In this document: positions 29,984 to 39,303 of the stretch, piece by piece
How the letters are laid out: each line of letters starts with the position of its first letter
Numbering within the stretch: the stretch's first letter is position 1
Notes under the pieces: model-generated
Database searches by the model: none
Told to the model about the DNA's origin: nothing
Seen by the model: the letters and a program-made list of their open reading frames with translations, nothing else
Program-made: the position numbers and the translations under genes
DNA from: CADEDV01 sp964437415
GTDB taxonomy: Bacteria; Bacteroidota; Bacteroidia; Chitinophagales; Chitinophagaceae
Length of the DNA: 64,000 nt
Assembly: GCA_964437415.1 (NCBI GenBank)
Contig: CAYTGN010000006.1
Location: 124,001-188,000 of the forward strand
Direction: 5' to 3'

Positions 29984-32900
29984 ATGAGGTCAACCCGGTA
30001 TGCCGCCACCCTGGTAAGCTTTTTTTTCTTGTCAATTTTGGCAACGGCGCAGCGTAGCTACCGGCCAAACTCAGTGCTGGCTTCAGGCAACTGGTTTAAG
30101 CTGGCGGTGAAAGGCCCCGGAGTTTATAAAATTGACCTTGCTTTGCTCAACAGTCTTGGTGTAAGTACAGGGAGTCTCAGTTCATCATCACTCAGGCTTT
30201 ATGGAAATAGCGGGCAAATGCTGGCCGAGGCCAACAACGGCCCATGGACAGATGACCTGTATGAAAATGCTATCCTTGTGGTGGATGGCGGCGACGGAAT
30301 TCTGAATGGCCCGGATCACATTCTTTTTTATGCACCGGGGCCTGATAAATGGATAAAGGATTCGGCCAACCAGCGGTTTACCCATCTAAAAAATATTTAC
30401 AGCGACAGCGCTTATTATTTTCTGTCTGTGGGTGGTAATGGCAAACGGATCAGCAATGCCCCGCCATCTGCGCCACCGGTTGTTTCAGTAAACAGTTTCA
30501 GCGAACGTTATTTTCATGAATTAGACACGGTCAATTTTTTGGCAAGCGGGAGGGAGTGGTTTGGTGAAGAATTTTCTGATATGCCCGGCAGAACCACGAC
30601 AAGAAATTTCTTCGTCAATATCCCGGGCATACTGCCCAATTCACCGGTTACCCTGATCAGCCAGTGTGTGGCAAGATCGGTCGGGGCAGCCAGCCGGTTT
30701 GATATACGGCTCAATAACCAGGCAATGGGTTCAATGAACATCAATCCTGTGAGTGGAGGACAATATGACCTGTTTGCACAGCAGTCAATAGCTATTTTCA
30801 GCAGCATTTCATCGTCAGTAAACAACACTGTTGGGTTTACCTATGTTCCAGGCGGGTTCAATGCACAGGGCTGGCTCAACTGGTTTGATTTTTTTTGCAG
30901 AAGACAACTTTCAATGGCGGGAACAGGTCAGTTGCTTTTTCGTGACTGGCAGTCGGTGGGTAGCGGCAATATTGCAGAATTCATCATCAATGATGCACCT
31001 GCCGGTACGGAAGTGTGGGATGTGACGGACCTGCTGAATCCACAACAAATGAATGGTTCGCAAACAGGAAGTCAATACCGTTTCACAAACGATGCAACAA
31101 GATTAAGAGAGTATGTTGCTTTCACCAATACTGGCTTATTGTCACCGGTTGCTTTAGGCCGCATAAATAACCAGAACCTGCACAACAGCACACCTGCAGA
31201 TTATATTATCATAGCACACCCTCCGTTTTTGCCACAGGCACAAAGGCTGGCGCAACTGCACCAGCAGCAAAGCGGTTTGCGAACAACAATAGTGACCACC
31301 GCTCAGGTGTTTAATGAATTTGGCAGCGGCAGTCCCGATCCGGCAGCGATCAGGGACTTTGTAAAAATGTACCATGATAAATATGGCAACGACCCGGCCA
31401 ATCGTCTTCGTTACCTGCTGTTGTTTGGCGATGCCTCTTATGATTATAAGAACCGCATCAGCAACAACACGAACTATGTGCCGGCATGGGAAAACAATTT
31501 TTCGTTGGATCCGCTCTCCACTTACGCTTCGGATGATTTTTTTGGTTTTTTAGATGATAATGAAGATATCAATTCGGGTCTCATCATTAATTATCTTGAT
31601 ATCGGCATCGGAAGGGTGCCTGCAAAAAACAACGATGAAGCAAAAAATTTTGTTGACAAGGTAGAAACCTATTTCAAAAGCGAAAGCCTTGGCCCCTGGA
31701 GAAATAACATCACCTTTATTGCCGATGATGAAGACGGCAACCTGCACCTGAATGATGCAGAAATCCTTACTGCCACCACAGCTACTTCATCGCCATGGTT
31801 AAATCAGCAAAAGATCTATCTCGATGCTTTTCAGCAGGAGAGTGGTGCCGGCGGAAGCCGCTACCCCCTGGCCAACCAGGCGATCAACAACCAGGTGTAT
31901 AATGGCACGTTGATCTGGAATTACAATGGGCACGGCGGTTCAAGAAGACTGGCCGAAGAAACCATCCTTGATCAGGAAATTGTGAATGGCTGGAATAACC
32001 CCAGTCGCCTGCCCTTGTTCATCACTGCCACCTGCGATTTCGCTCCTTATGATAACCCGGCCATCAATTCAATTGGCGAAAACATTTTGTTGCGGCCAAA
32101 AACCGGCAGCATTGCCCTGATGACAACCACCCGTGTGGTGTTTGCTTTCAGCAACCGGGTGATGAATGATAATTACCTGCGGCTGGCATTGCAACCTGAT
32201 GCAAATGGCCGTTACAAAAGTTTGGGTGATGCCGTTAAAGAAGCCAAAAACTTTACTTATCAGACCTCTGGTGATGTGTCCAATAACCGAAAGTTTACCT
32301 TGCTCGGCGACCCGGCGCTTACTTTAGGATTTCCCAGGCATAAAGTGAGGGTTACTGCAGTGAACGGTATCCCCGCTGTACAGGCTGATACACTCAGCGC
32401 CACTGAAAATGTGACCATCGAAGGCGAAGTGACCGACTTGCAGGATAACCTGCTCAGCGGTTTCGGTGGGACAGCTTATGCTTCGGTCTATGATAAACCT
32501 CAAACCGTTTCAACATTAGCCAATGACCCCGGCAGCCAGGTGACCAACTTCCAGTTGCAATCCAATTTATTGTTCAAAGGAAAAGCAACAGTTACCAGTG
32601 GCCGTTTTTCTTTTTCTTTTAAAGTGCCAAAAGACATCAACTACCAGTTTGGCAATGGCCGGCTAAGCCTTTATGCCGAGAATGGGTCAGAAGACGCTAC
32701 CGGGTTGTTTACCCAATTTATTGTGGGTGGCAATGCTACCAATGCTCCCGATGATGAAGAAGGTCCGGAAATAAAGCCCTACCTGAATGATGAACGCTTT
32801 GTGAATGGCGGCATTACCAACGAAACCCCATTGCTTATCGTGAAGCTGGCCGATTCATCCGGTATCAACACGGTTGGCACAGGAATCGGGCATGATCTTG

Positions 32901-33412
32901 TGGCTACACTCGACAACGACAACCGGCAGTTTTTTATCCTCAACGAATTTTACCAGGGTGAGCAGGACAGCTACCGGCAGGGGACTGTTCGCTTTCAGAT
33001 GCCAACGCTGGAACCCGGGCCACACAGCCTCCGGATCAAAGCCTGGGATGTGCTGAATAATTCCAATGAAGCGATATTGGAATTTACCGTGGCCAAAAAC
33101 GAGGAATTAATGCTCAGTCATGTGCTGAATTATCCTAATCCGTTCAGCACCCGGACCAGCTTTTGGTTTGAGCATAATAAGCCCGGGCAGAATCTGCGGG
33201 TAAAACTGCAAATATTTACACTTAGTGGACGGATAATAAAGATGATAGAGCAAACAATAAACACCCCCGGAAACCGTTCAATTGAACTGGAATGGGATGG
33301 CCGTGATGAGTACGGCGATAAGGTGGCACGGGGAACTTATCTTTACCGCCTGACCGTGATAGCCCCGGGTGGTCTAAAAAAAGAGAAAATTGAGAAACTG
33401 GTAGTATTTTAG
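29984..33412 (+). CDS. porU: Type IX secretion system sortase PorU (C25 peptidase family)
   Basis: This 1142-residue secreted protein contains a gingipain-like C25 peptidase domain. The His of the dyad is in 'YNGHGGSRRL' (His650) and the nucleophile in 'ITATCDFAPYDNP' (Cys684). The N-terminal ~400 residues form a pro/adhesive region, and immunoglobulin-like domains follow the protease. The C-terminus 'LNYPNPFSTRTSFWFEH' to 'LYRLTVIAPGG' is a type IX sorting-type domain. PorU cleaves C-terminal signals of secreted proteins and attaches them to the cell surface, acting with PorV, encoded downstream. Divergent from gldJ with a ~165-bp promoter region. Confidence 0.95.
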   Translation: MRSTRYAATLVSFFFLSILATAQRSYRPNSVLASGNWFKLAVKGPGVYKIDLALLNSLGVSTGSLSSSSLRLYGNSGQMLAEANNGPWTDDLYENAILVVDGGDGILNGPDHILFYAPGPDKWIKDSANQRFTHLKNIYSDSAYYFLSVGGNGKRISNAPPSAPPVVSVNSFSERYFHELDTVNFLASGREWFGEEFSDMPGRTTTRNFFVNIPGILPNSPVTLISQCVARSVGAASRFDIRLNNQAMGSMNINPVSGGQYDLFAQQSIAIFSSISSSVNNTVGFTYVPGGFNAQGWLNWFDFFCRRQLSMAGTGQLLFRDWQSVGSGNIAEFIINDAPAGTEVWDVTDLLNPQQMNGSQTGSQYRFTNDATRLREYVAFTNTGLLSPVALGRINNQNLHNSTPADYIIIAHPPFLPQAQRLAQLHQQQSGLRTTIVTTAQVFNEFGSGSPDPAAIRDFVKMYHDKYGNDPANRLRYLLLFGDASYDYKNRISNNTNYVPAWENNFSLDPLSTYASDDFFGFLDDNEDINSGLIINYLDIGIGRVPAKNNDEAKNFVDKVETYFKSESLGPWRNNITFIADDEDGNLHLNDAEILTATTATSSPWLNQQKIYLDAFQQESGAGGSRYPLANQAINNQVYNGTLIWNYNGHGGSRRLAEETILDQEIVNGWNNPSRLPLFITATCDFAPYDNPAINSIGENILLRPKTGSIALMTTTRVVFAFSNRVMNDNYLRLALQPDANGRYKSLGDAVKEAKNFTYQTSGDVSNNRKFTLLGDPALTLGFPRHKVRVTAVNGIPAVQADTLSATENVTIEGEVTDLQDNLLSGFGGTAYASVYDKPQTVSTLANDPGSQVTNFQLQSNLLFKGKATVTSGRFSFSFKVPKDINYQFGNGRLSLYAENGSEDATGLFTQFIVGGNATNAPDDEEGPEIKPYLNDERFVNGGITNETPLLIVKLADSSGINTVGTGIGHDLVATLDNDNRQFFILNEFYQGEQDSYRQGTVRFQMPTLEPGPHSLRIKAWDVLNNSNEAILEFTVAKNEELMLSHVLNYPNPFSTRTSFWFEHNKPGQNLRVKLQIFTLSGRIIKMIEQTINTPGNRSIELEWDGRDEYGDKVARGTYLYRLTVIAPGGLKKEKIEKLVVF

Positions 33413-33488
33413 CCCCCCAAAATGATCCAATATTTTATCTGTTTTTTGTTAAAACCCATATATTTACACCAATATTAAAAACTTACAA

Positions 33489-34634
33489 ATGAGACCAACT
33501 GCTGTAAAACTAACTGCCAGCATTCTGCTATTTTGTGGTTTATCTTCTGCTGTTAAAGCACAAAGCGATATCAACGTAGTGACCACCGCTGTTCCTTTCC
33601 TGAGGATTTCACCCGATGCCCGTTCAGGCGGTATGGGTGATCTTGGCGTTGCCACTTCACCCGATGCAAGTGCAGGATTCTGGAACATTGGTAAAGTAGC
33701 TTTTAATGAATCAAAATCCGGAGTGGTGGCTTCTTACACACCCTGGCTGAAACAAGTGGCCGACGATGTATTCCTGGCTGCTTTGGCTGGTTATGTAAAA
33801 TTGGATGATGACCAGGCGATAAATGCTTCTATGCGTTATTTCAGCCTTGGTAATATCCAGTTTACGGATGGTTTGGGTAACCTGCAGGGCTCCGGTAAAC
33901 CCCGTGAGTTCAGTATTGACGTTGGTTATTCCCGCAGGCTGTCTGCTAAAACAGGTATCGGTTTGTCACTGAGATATATCAATTCTAACCTTGCTGCCGG
34001 CGCTGTTTCTGCCACAGGAACCTACAAAGTAGGTAGCGCTGTAGCCGCTGACCTCGGTTTTTACCATGATGGCAAAAATGAAGCTGGTGATGGCTGGTCT
34101 TTTGGCGCCACTTTGAACAACCTCGGTTCTAAGATCGCTTATACTGACAATGCCGATCAGAAAGATTTTATCCCTGCCAACCTCGGGTTAGGAACTACTT
34201 ATACTAAGAATTTCAACGAAAGCAATAAGATCACTTTTGGGTTGGATGTAAACAAGCTGCTGGTGCCCACTCCCCCGTCCAACCCCACTGCACAGGATAT
34301 TGCTGACTACAGAAGCAAAGGCGTGGTAGGTAGCTGGTTCAGTTCATTCGGTGATGCACCAGGTGGTTTCAGCGAAGAAATGAGAGAATTCCAGATCTCA
34401 GCCGGCGCTGAATACTGGTATAACAACCAGTTTGCACTGCGTGGTGGTTATTTCTGGGAGCACCAGGATAAAGGCAACCGTCGTTATTTCACCATGGGGT
34501 TGGGTGTTAAATACAATGTATTTGGTATCAACTTTGCTTACCTGCTGCCCTCTGGTAGTGGTGTGAGCCAAAACCCGCTGTCAAACACACTGCGTTTCTC
34601 CATCCTGTTCGATTTGGATGGCGAGGCCAAATAA
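33489..34634 (+). CDS. porV: Type IX secretion system outer membrane channel protein PorV (LptO)
   Basis: This 381-residue protein has a signal peptide ('LLFCGLSSAVKAQ') and a FadL-like outer-membrane barrel. Family features are 'FLRISPDARSGGMGDLGVATSPDASAGFWN' and the C-terminal 'FRFSILFDLDG' region. PorV shuttles cargo from the Sov translocon to PorU at the cell surface. It follows porU by 76 bp on the same strand and is closed by a strong terminator. Confidence 0.95.
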   Translation: MRPTAVKLTASILLFCGLSSAVKAQSDINVVTTAVPFLRISPDARSGGMGDLGVATSPDASAGFWNIGKVAFNESKSGVVASYTPWLKQVADDVFLAALAGYVKLDDDQAINASMRYFSLGNIQFTDGLGNLQGSGKPREFSIDVGYSRRLSAKTGIGLSLRYINSNLAAGAVSATGTYKVGSAVAADLGFYHDGKNEAGDGWSFGATLNNLGSKIAYTDNADQKDFIPANLGLGTTYTKNFNESNKITFGLDVNKLLVPTPPSNPTAQDIADYRSKGVVGSWFSSFGDAPGGFSEEMREFQISAGAEYWYNNQFALRGGYFWEHQDKGNRRYFTMGLGVKYNVFGINFAYLLPSGSGVSQNPLSNTLRFSILFDLDGEAK

Positions 34635-34661
34635 TAAATACACAGTTTGCAAAACAATTAA

Positions 34662-34691
34662 AAAATGTCCTGCTATCCGGCAGGACATTTT
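34662..34691 (+). terminator. Terminator downstream of porV
   Basis: Perfect 12-bp stem (34662-34673 with 34680-34691) with loop TATCCG, followed by T bases. Strong intrinsic terminator ending the porU-porV transcript before ispF. Confidence 0.9.
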
Positions 34692-34725
34692 TTATTTCAG
34701 GATATTTGAGTTTTAAAACAACTAC

Positions 34726-35208
34726 ATGTCATATCGGATAGGTTCAGGGGTAGATTTTCATCAGTTGGCAACGGGCATGGAATTGTGGATCGGTGGCGTA
34801 AAGATCGGACATCACAAAGGGGCTGTGGGTCACAGCGACGCAGATGTGTTGCTCCATGCCATTTGTGATGCAATGCTCGGTGCTTTGTCTCTGGGTGATA
34901 TTGGGGTTCATTTTCCCGACACCGATGCTTCCTATAAAAATATTGACAGTAAAATTTTACTCGAAAGAACCGCTTCACTTATTCAGCAGGAAGGCTATGC
35001 GGTGGTGAATGTGGACAGCACCCTTTGCCTGCAGGAACCTAAAATAAAACCATATGTGGAACAGATGCAGTCGGTGATTGCTGCTATTCTTGATATAGCT
35101 TTAAAAGACGTTTCCATTAAAGCCACCACTACGGAAAAGATGGGATTTGTGGGCAGGGAAGAAGGGTTGGTCGCTTATGCTACCGTACTATTAAAGAAAA
35201 GAGAATAG
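34726..35208 (+). CDS. ispF: 2-C-methyl-D-erythritol 2,4-cyclodiphosphate synthase
   Basis: This 160-residue enzyme of the MEP isoprenoid pathway cyclises CDP-ME-2-phosphate. Motifs: 'GSGVDFHQL' with the metal-binding Asp-x-His, 'HKGAVGHSDADVLLHAICDAMLG' and 'TEKMGFVGREEGLVAYA'. The length and motif order match the trimeric enzyme. Cytoplasmic. Confidence 0.96.
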   Translation: MSYRIGSGVDFHQLATGMELWIGGVKIGHHKGAVGHSDADVLLHAICDAMLGALSLGDIGVHFPDTDASYKNIDSKILLERTASLIQQEGYAVVNVDSTLCLQEPKIKPYVEQMQSVIAAILDIALKDVSIKATTTEKMGFVGREEGLVAYATVLLKKRE

Positions 35209-35322
35209 ATAACAGCGAATGGTGAATAGTTTACTTTAAACCGGGTATCATCCATGTTTTCATACTCATAATCCAACAACTATAAACCATAAACTTTTAT
35301 CTGCCTCCCGTATCTTTGCCCG

Positions 35323-35766
35323 ATGCCAGTGATTTCTGTTAAGATCATCAATCAATCCAACAATCCTTTACCTGAATATGCAACCAACGGTTCTTCCGGT
35401 ATGGATGTGAGGGCAGCGTTGGAATCACCGCTTGCGATACAACCCATGGAAAGGGTGCTGGTGCCAACGGGTCTGTTTATCGAATTGCCCGTGGGATATG
35501 AATTGCAGGTCAGACCCCGCAGCGGGATGGCTATCAAACAGGGGATTACATGCCTCAACACACCCGGCACCATTGACGCTGATTACCGGGGAGAAATTAA
35601 GATAATATTGATCAACCTTTCGCAGCAGGAACAGGTCATAAACCCCGGCGACCGCATTGCACAAATGGTGTTGCAGCAGGTGGAAAAGATAGAATGGGTG
35701 CCGGCGGCCGAAATAGCCATAACAGAACGAAATGCCGGTGGCTTTGGCCATACTGGTAAACAATAA
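35323..35766 (+). CDS. dut: dUTP diphosphatase
   Basis: This 147-residue homotrimeric enzyme hydrolyses dUTP to dUMP and pyrophosphate, keeping uracil out of DNA. The five motifs are present: 'GSSGMDVRAA' (1), 'VRPRSGMA' (2), 'NTPGTIDADYRGEI' (3), 'GDRIAQMVL' (4) and the C-terminal glycine-rich 'RNAGGFGHTG' (5). Followed 8 bp later by a DUF4292 lipoprotein gene. Confidence 0.96.
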   Translation: MPVISVKIINQSNNPLPEYATNGSSGMDVRAALESPLAIQPMERVLVPTGLFIELPVGYELQVRPRSGMAIKQGITCLNTPGTIDADYRGEIKIILINLSQQEQVINPGDRIAQMVLQQVEKIEWVPAAEIAITERNAGGFGHTGKQ

Positions 35767-35774
35767 GAGTCCTG

Positions 35775-36599
35775 ATGATAAGAACCCTACTGATAGCGAC
35801 CACAGCAGTTCTTTTGTTTACATCCTGCCGCTCTACCCGCAAAATACAGACAGCAGTGGCGCCGAAGGATACAACAGCCACTGTTACGGTTACACCGCCG
35901 CCGGACAGGAGCCGTGAAGATTCATTGGAATTTATCAGGGATATCTATGGGGCTGTGCGGCAAAATGATATCCCTTTCACCACTTTCTCAGCCAAGATTG
36001 ATGTTGACTATGTTGATGGCGATGGGAAAAAATATAATGTGAATGCCAACCTGAGGATGTATAAAGACAGTGTGATATGGATATCCATGACGGCGATCTT
36101 TGGCATTGAAGGGTTAAGGGCTTATATCACCCCGGATTCTGTAAAAATGCTCGATAAGCAAAATAAGATATATACAGCCCGCAGTGTTTCTTACCTGCAG
36201 GAAATGACCGCTCTGCCGCTCGATCTTTCATCATTGCAGCATCTGATCATTGGCAACCCGGTTTTTCTCGACAGCAACATCACCTCATATAACCAAACGG
36301 AAAATGCAGTTTCCCTTCTGCACATAGGCAGTTTTTTCAAAAATCTTTTTACGATAGATAAAAACGGCAAGCAGGTGCAAAGCAGTAAATTAGACGACCT
36401 TGATGAATTTCGCAACAGAACCTGTTATCTTAGCTACAGCAGCTATGAAAACAAAAAGGGAGTCAGTTTTTCAACGAAGCGGCGTATTACGGTAACGGAA
36501 AAGAAGAGTTTAGATATAAAACTCGATTTCAAGCAGTATGCTTTTAATGAAACGTTAAGCTTCCCTTTTTCAGTTCCAAAAAATTATAAACCCGGCTAA
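35775..36599 (+). CDS. DUF4292 family lipoprotein
   Basis: This 274-residue lipoprotein has a signal peptide with lipobox 'LLFTSC' (Cys18). The mature domain has a LolA/LolB-like half-barrel pattern: 'FTTFSAKIDVDYVDGDGKKYNVNANLRMYKDSVIWISMT' in overlapping strands, and 'GIEGLRAYITPDSVKMLDK'. DUF4292 proteins are widespread in Bacteroidota; a lipoprotein-carrier-like role is suspected from fold only. It precedes the EnvC-like gene on the same strand. Confidence 0.87.
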   Translation: MIRTLLIATTAVLLFTSCRSTRKIQTAVAPKDTTATVTVTPPPDRSREDSLEFIRDIYGAVRQNDIPFTTFSAKIDVDYVDGDGKKYNVNANLRMYKDSVIWISMTAIFGIEGLRAYITPDSVKMLDKQNKIYTARSVSYLQEMTALPLDLSSLQHLIIGNPVFLDSNITSYNQTENAVSLLHIGSFFKNLFTIDKNGKQVQSSKLDDLDEFRNRTCYLSYSSYENKKGVSFSTKRRITVTEKKSLDIKLDFKQYAFNETLSFPFSVPKNYKPG

Positions 36600-36681
36600 C
36601 TTGTAAAATTTATAAAACAGTAAGCCGTTATATTATAACTTTCCCGGACCCTGTTTTTGTTCACCCATATCCTTATTTATC

Positions 36682-38016
36682 ATGACAAAACAATTTTTCT
36701 TCTTTTTGCTGACATTGACTTTCTCTGCTGCCTCGGTACTGGCGCAACCCACGCCGCAGGATAAGGCTCAATTGGAAAAAGAAAGACAGGATCTGCAGCG
36801 GGAATTGAAAGAAATGCAGTCTGTGTATGACAAACTGAAAGGGCAAAGCCGCCAGGCCCTGGGCCAGCTCAGTGTACTTAACAAAAAGATCAACCTGCAG
36901 GAAAGATATATCAGCAGTATTAATAAAGAACTGCGGATGATAGAAGATGATATTTACCTGAGCAACCTGGAGATCTACCGCCTGCAACGGCAATTAGACA
37001 CACTGAAGAATGAATATGCCAAATCGCTGGTCTATGCTTACAAAAACAGGAGCTCATATGATTATTTGAATTTTGTTTTTTCTGCCAGCAGTTTCAATGA
37101 TGCCATCAAAAGAATATCCTACCTGAAAAGCTATCGGGCTTATCGGGAAAACCAGGTGAAAACGATTTTTGAAACACAGAATCTCATAGCGAAAAGGAAG
37201 GAACAGCAACTGAGCCGCAAGGAGCAGCAAAAGATGGCCTTGGAAAACCAAACCAAACAGCGGTCAGAGTTAGATGTGCAAAAAAAGGAAAAAAACCAGG
37301 TGGTCAGCAACCTGAAATCACAGGAAAAAGACATTCAAAAACAGATCAATGCCAAAAAGAAAAGGGATACTGATCTGAAAAATGCCATTGCGGCTATTAT
37401 CCGCCGTGAGATAGAGAAAGAAAAGGAAATAGCGAGGCTGAAAGTTGAAGAGGAGAAAAAGAAAAATACACCGGCAGTAAAGCCAAATGAAGGCGCAGCA
37501 ACTACACCGACCACCAATCCTGTTGCAACAACCACTGTACCAACCAGTCGTATTGCCAGCAGCAATTCAGGCAGTGTGCTGGAATTAAATGCAGCAGATG
37601 TAAAACTGGGAAGTGATTTTCTCAACAGCAAAGGCAAACTGCCATGGCCTGTTGACAAAGGCTACCCGAGCATTCATTTTGGTCCTTATGATATTCCGGG
37701 AACAAAACTCCGGGGTGATAATCCCGGTGTTACCATTTCCACACAGTATGGCGCCTTTGTGAAATCTGTTTTTAATGGCGATGTGGTGGGAGTATATAAT
37801 ATGGGAGACGGGATGGCAGTGACCATACGTCACGGTAAATATTTTACTACATACAGCAATCTATCAAATGTAAGCATTAAAAAAGGCGATGCTGTTTCCA
37901 CCGGCCAGGTGATAGGTAAAGCGGGAAGAGATGATGCCGGTGACCAGGGACAAATTGACTTTCTGCTGATGATCGAAACCAAGAATGTGAACCCCGAACC
38001 CTGGTTGCGGCGATAA
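36682..38016 (+). CDS. EnvC-like murein hydrolase activator with degenerate M23 (LytM) domain
   Basis: This 444-residue protein has a signal peptide, then a long coiled coil (about 22-260) with heptads rich in Lys, Glu and Gln, a Pro/Thr linker ('PAVKPNEGAATTPTTN') and a C-terminal LytM/M23 domain (about 310-440). In that domain the expected zinc ligands are lost: 'RHGKYFTTYSNLS' has Asn in place of the second His and 'QIDFLLMIE' replaces the HxH motif. It should therefore be non-enzymatic and act as an activator of amidases during cell division, like EnvC. Convergent with bshA across a palindromic terminator. Confidence 0.9.
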   Translation: MTKQFFFFLLTLTFSAASVLAQPTPQDKAQLEKERQDLQRELKEMQSVYDKLKGQSRQALGQLSVLNKKINLQERYISSINKELRMIEDDIYLSNLEIYRLQRQLDTLKNEYAKSLVYAYKNRSSYDYLNFVFSASSFNDAIKRISYLKSYRAYRENQVKTIFETQNLIAKRKEQQLSRKEQQKMALENQTKQRSELDVQKKEKNQVVSNLKSQEKDIQKQINAKKKRDTDLKNAIAAIIRREIEKEKEIARLKVEEEKKKNTPAVKPNEGAATTPTTNPVATTTVPTSRIASSNSGSVLELNAADVKLGSDFLNSKGKLPWPVDKGYPSIHFGPYDIPGTKLRGDNPGVTISTQYGAFVKSVFNGDVVGVYNMGDGMAVTIRHGKYFTTYSNLSNVSIKKGDAVSTGQVIGKAGRDDAGDQGQIDFLLMIETKNVNPEPWLRR

Positions 38017-38021
38017 ACGCT

Positions 38022-38048
38022 TTCAAAAAGGTTGTCAACCTTTTTGAA
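38022..38048. terminator. Bidirectional terminator between the EnvC-like gene and bshA
   Basis: A 27-base perfect inverted repeat: TTCAAAAAGGTTG (38022-38034), one central base, then its complement (38036-38048). A and T runs at both ends allow termination in both directions. It overlaps the last codons of bshA. Confidence 0.7.
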
Positions 38049-39162
38049 GAAATCGTTCATACAATTTTTCATACAGCGGAACGATATGGGCAATATCATA
38101 TTTCCGGGCATGTGCTGAAGCTTTTTCCTTAAATGATTTCAGGGTCTTCTCATCTTTCAGGATGGAAATAGCCTGCTGGCTCATCAGGGCCACATCTCCC
38201 ACATTGGCGAGATAACCGGTTTCACCTGGAATATTTATTTCCCCTAACCCGCCTGCATTTGTTGAAACAACCGGCACACCGGCAGCCATTGCCTCTAATG
38301 CTGCCAGGCCAAAGCTCTCATATTCGGAAGTGAGTAGGAATAAATCTGCGATGGCAAGAATGTCTTCCATCTGCTCCTGTTTGCCTACAAAACGTATTTC
38401 ATCACAAATACCCAGCTCTCTTGCCAGGTCTTCTGCTGTGGATCGTTCAGGCCCGTCGCCTACAAACAAGAGCTTTGAAGGAATGACCTTATTCACTTCA
38501 TAAAATATCTTTACCACATCCTGCACTCTTTTTATTTTCCGGAAGTTGGAAGCATGTAATAATATCCTTTCGGCGTTTGGTGCAATTACTTTTCGAAAGG
38601 CATCAATGGGTTTGCGGCTGAAACGCTGCACATCTACAAAATTGTAAATGACCTCGATCTCTTTTTCAATCGTGAATATTTTATACGTTTCATCCCGCAG
38701 GTTTTGCGACACGGCTGTGATGGCATCGCTCTGGTTGATGGAAAATGCCACCACCGGCGCATAAGTTTTGTCACGGCCCACTAAGGTGATGTCTGTTCCG
38801 TGCAGCGTGGTGATAACGGGAATTTCTTTTCCTTCTTTCTTTAATATCTGTTTGGCCATGTAGGCGGCCGAAGCATGGGGAATGGCATAGTGCACATGGA
38901 GCAGATCAAGATTATTATTCTTGATCACATCCACCATCGTGCTGGCCAGTGCTGTTTCATAAGGCGGGTAATCGAAGAGAGGATAGGGGGGCACCTGCAC
39001 TTCATGATAAAATATATTCGGTATAAAACCATTCAATCTCACCGGTTGCTGGTAAGTGATGAAGTGTACCAGGTGGCCTTCCTGCGCTAGTGCCTTACCA
39101 AGTTCTGTTGCCAATACACCGCTTCCGCCAAATGTGGGATAGCAAACAATTCCTATTCGCAT
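38035..39162 (-). CDS. bshA: N-acetyl-alpha-D-glucosaminyl L-malate synthase BshA
   Basis: This 375-residue GT4-family glycosyltransferase joins UDP-GlcNAc to L-malate in the first step of bacillithiol synthesis. Diagnostic features: start 'MRIGIVCYPTFGGSGVLATELG', 'HVHYAIPHASAAYMAK', 'TTLHGTDITLVGRD', 'HASNFRKIKRVQDVV' and 'LLTSEYESFGLAALEAMAAGVPVVSTNAGG'. The ATG at 39162 is used; a longer frame begins at a TTG. Bacillithiol could serve as sulfur acceptor for the sulfide cluster at 17-26 kb, an inference. Confidence 0.93.
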   Translation of the reverse strand: MRIGIVCYPTFGGSGVLATELGKALAQEGHLVHFITYQQPVRLNGFIPNIFYHEVQVPPYPLFDYPPYETALASTMVDVIKNNNLDLLHVHYAIPHASAAYMAKQILKKEGKEIPVITTLHGTDITLVGRDKTYAPVVAFSINQSDAITAVSQNLRDETYKIFTIEKEIEVIYNFVDVQRFSRKPIDAFRKVIAPNAERILLHASNFRKIKRVQDVVKIFYEVNKVIPSKLLFVGDGPERSTAEDLARELGICDEIRFVGKQEQMEDILAIADLFLLTSEYESFGLAALEAMAAGVPVVSTNAGGLGEINIPGETGYLANVGDVALMSQQAISILKDEKTLKSFKEKASAHARKYDIAHIVPLYEKLYERFLQKG

Positions 39163-39303
39163 ATTTTGTGGTTCAGATTGCAAAACTAAGATAACAGTTC
39201 CGGATAGTTTTGGTTTTACCGTTTATCGTAAATGTTTGGAAATACATTTTGGCTTATTTTTATCTATTAGCTTTCATTTACCAGTAAAAATACATTCAAC
39301 CGC

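Noticed and set aside
36682..38016. Active M23 endopeptidase
   Set aside because: The zinc ligands of the LytM domain are replaced, so it is more likely an EnvC-type activator.
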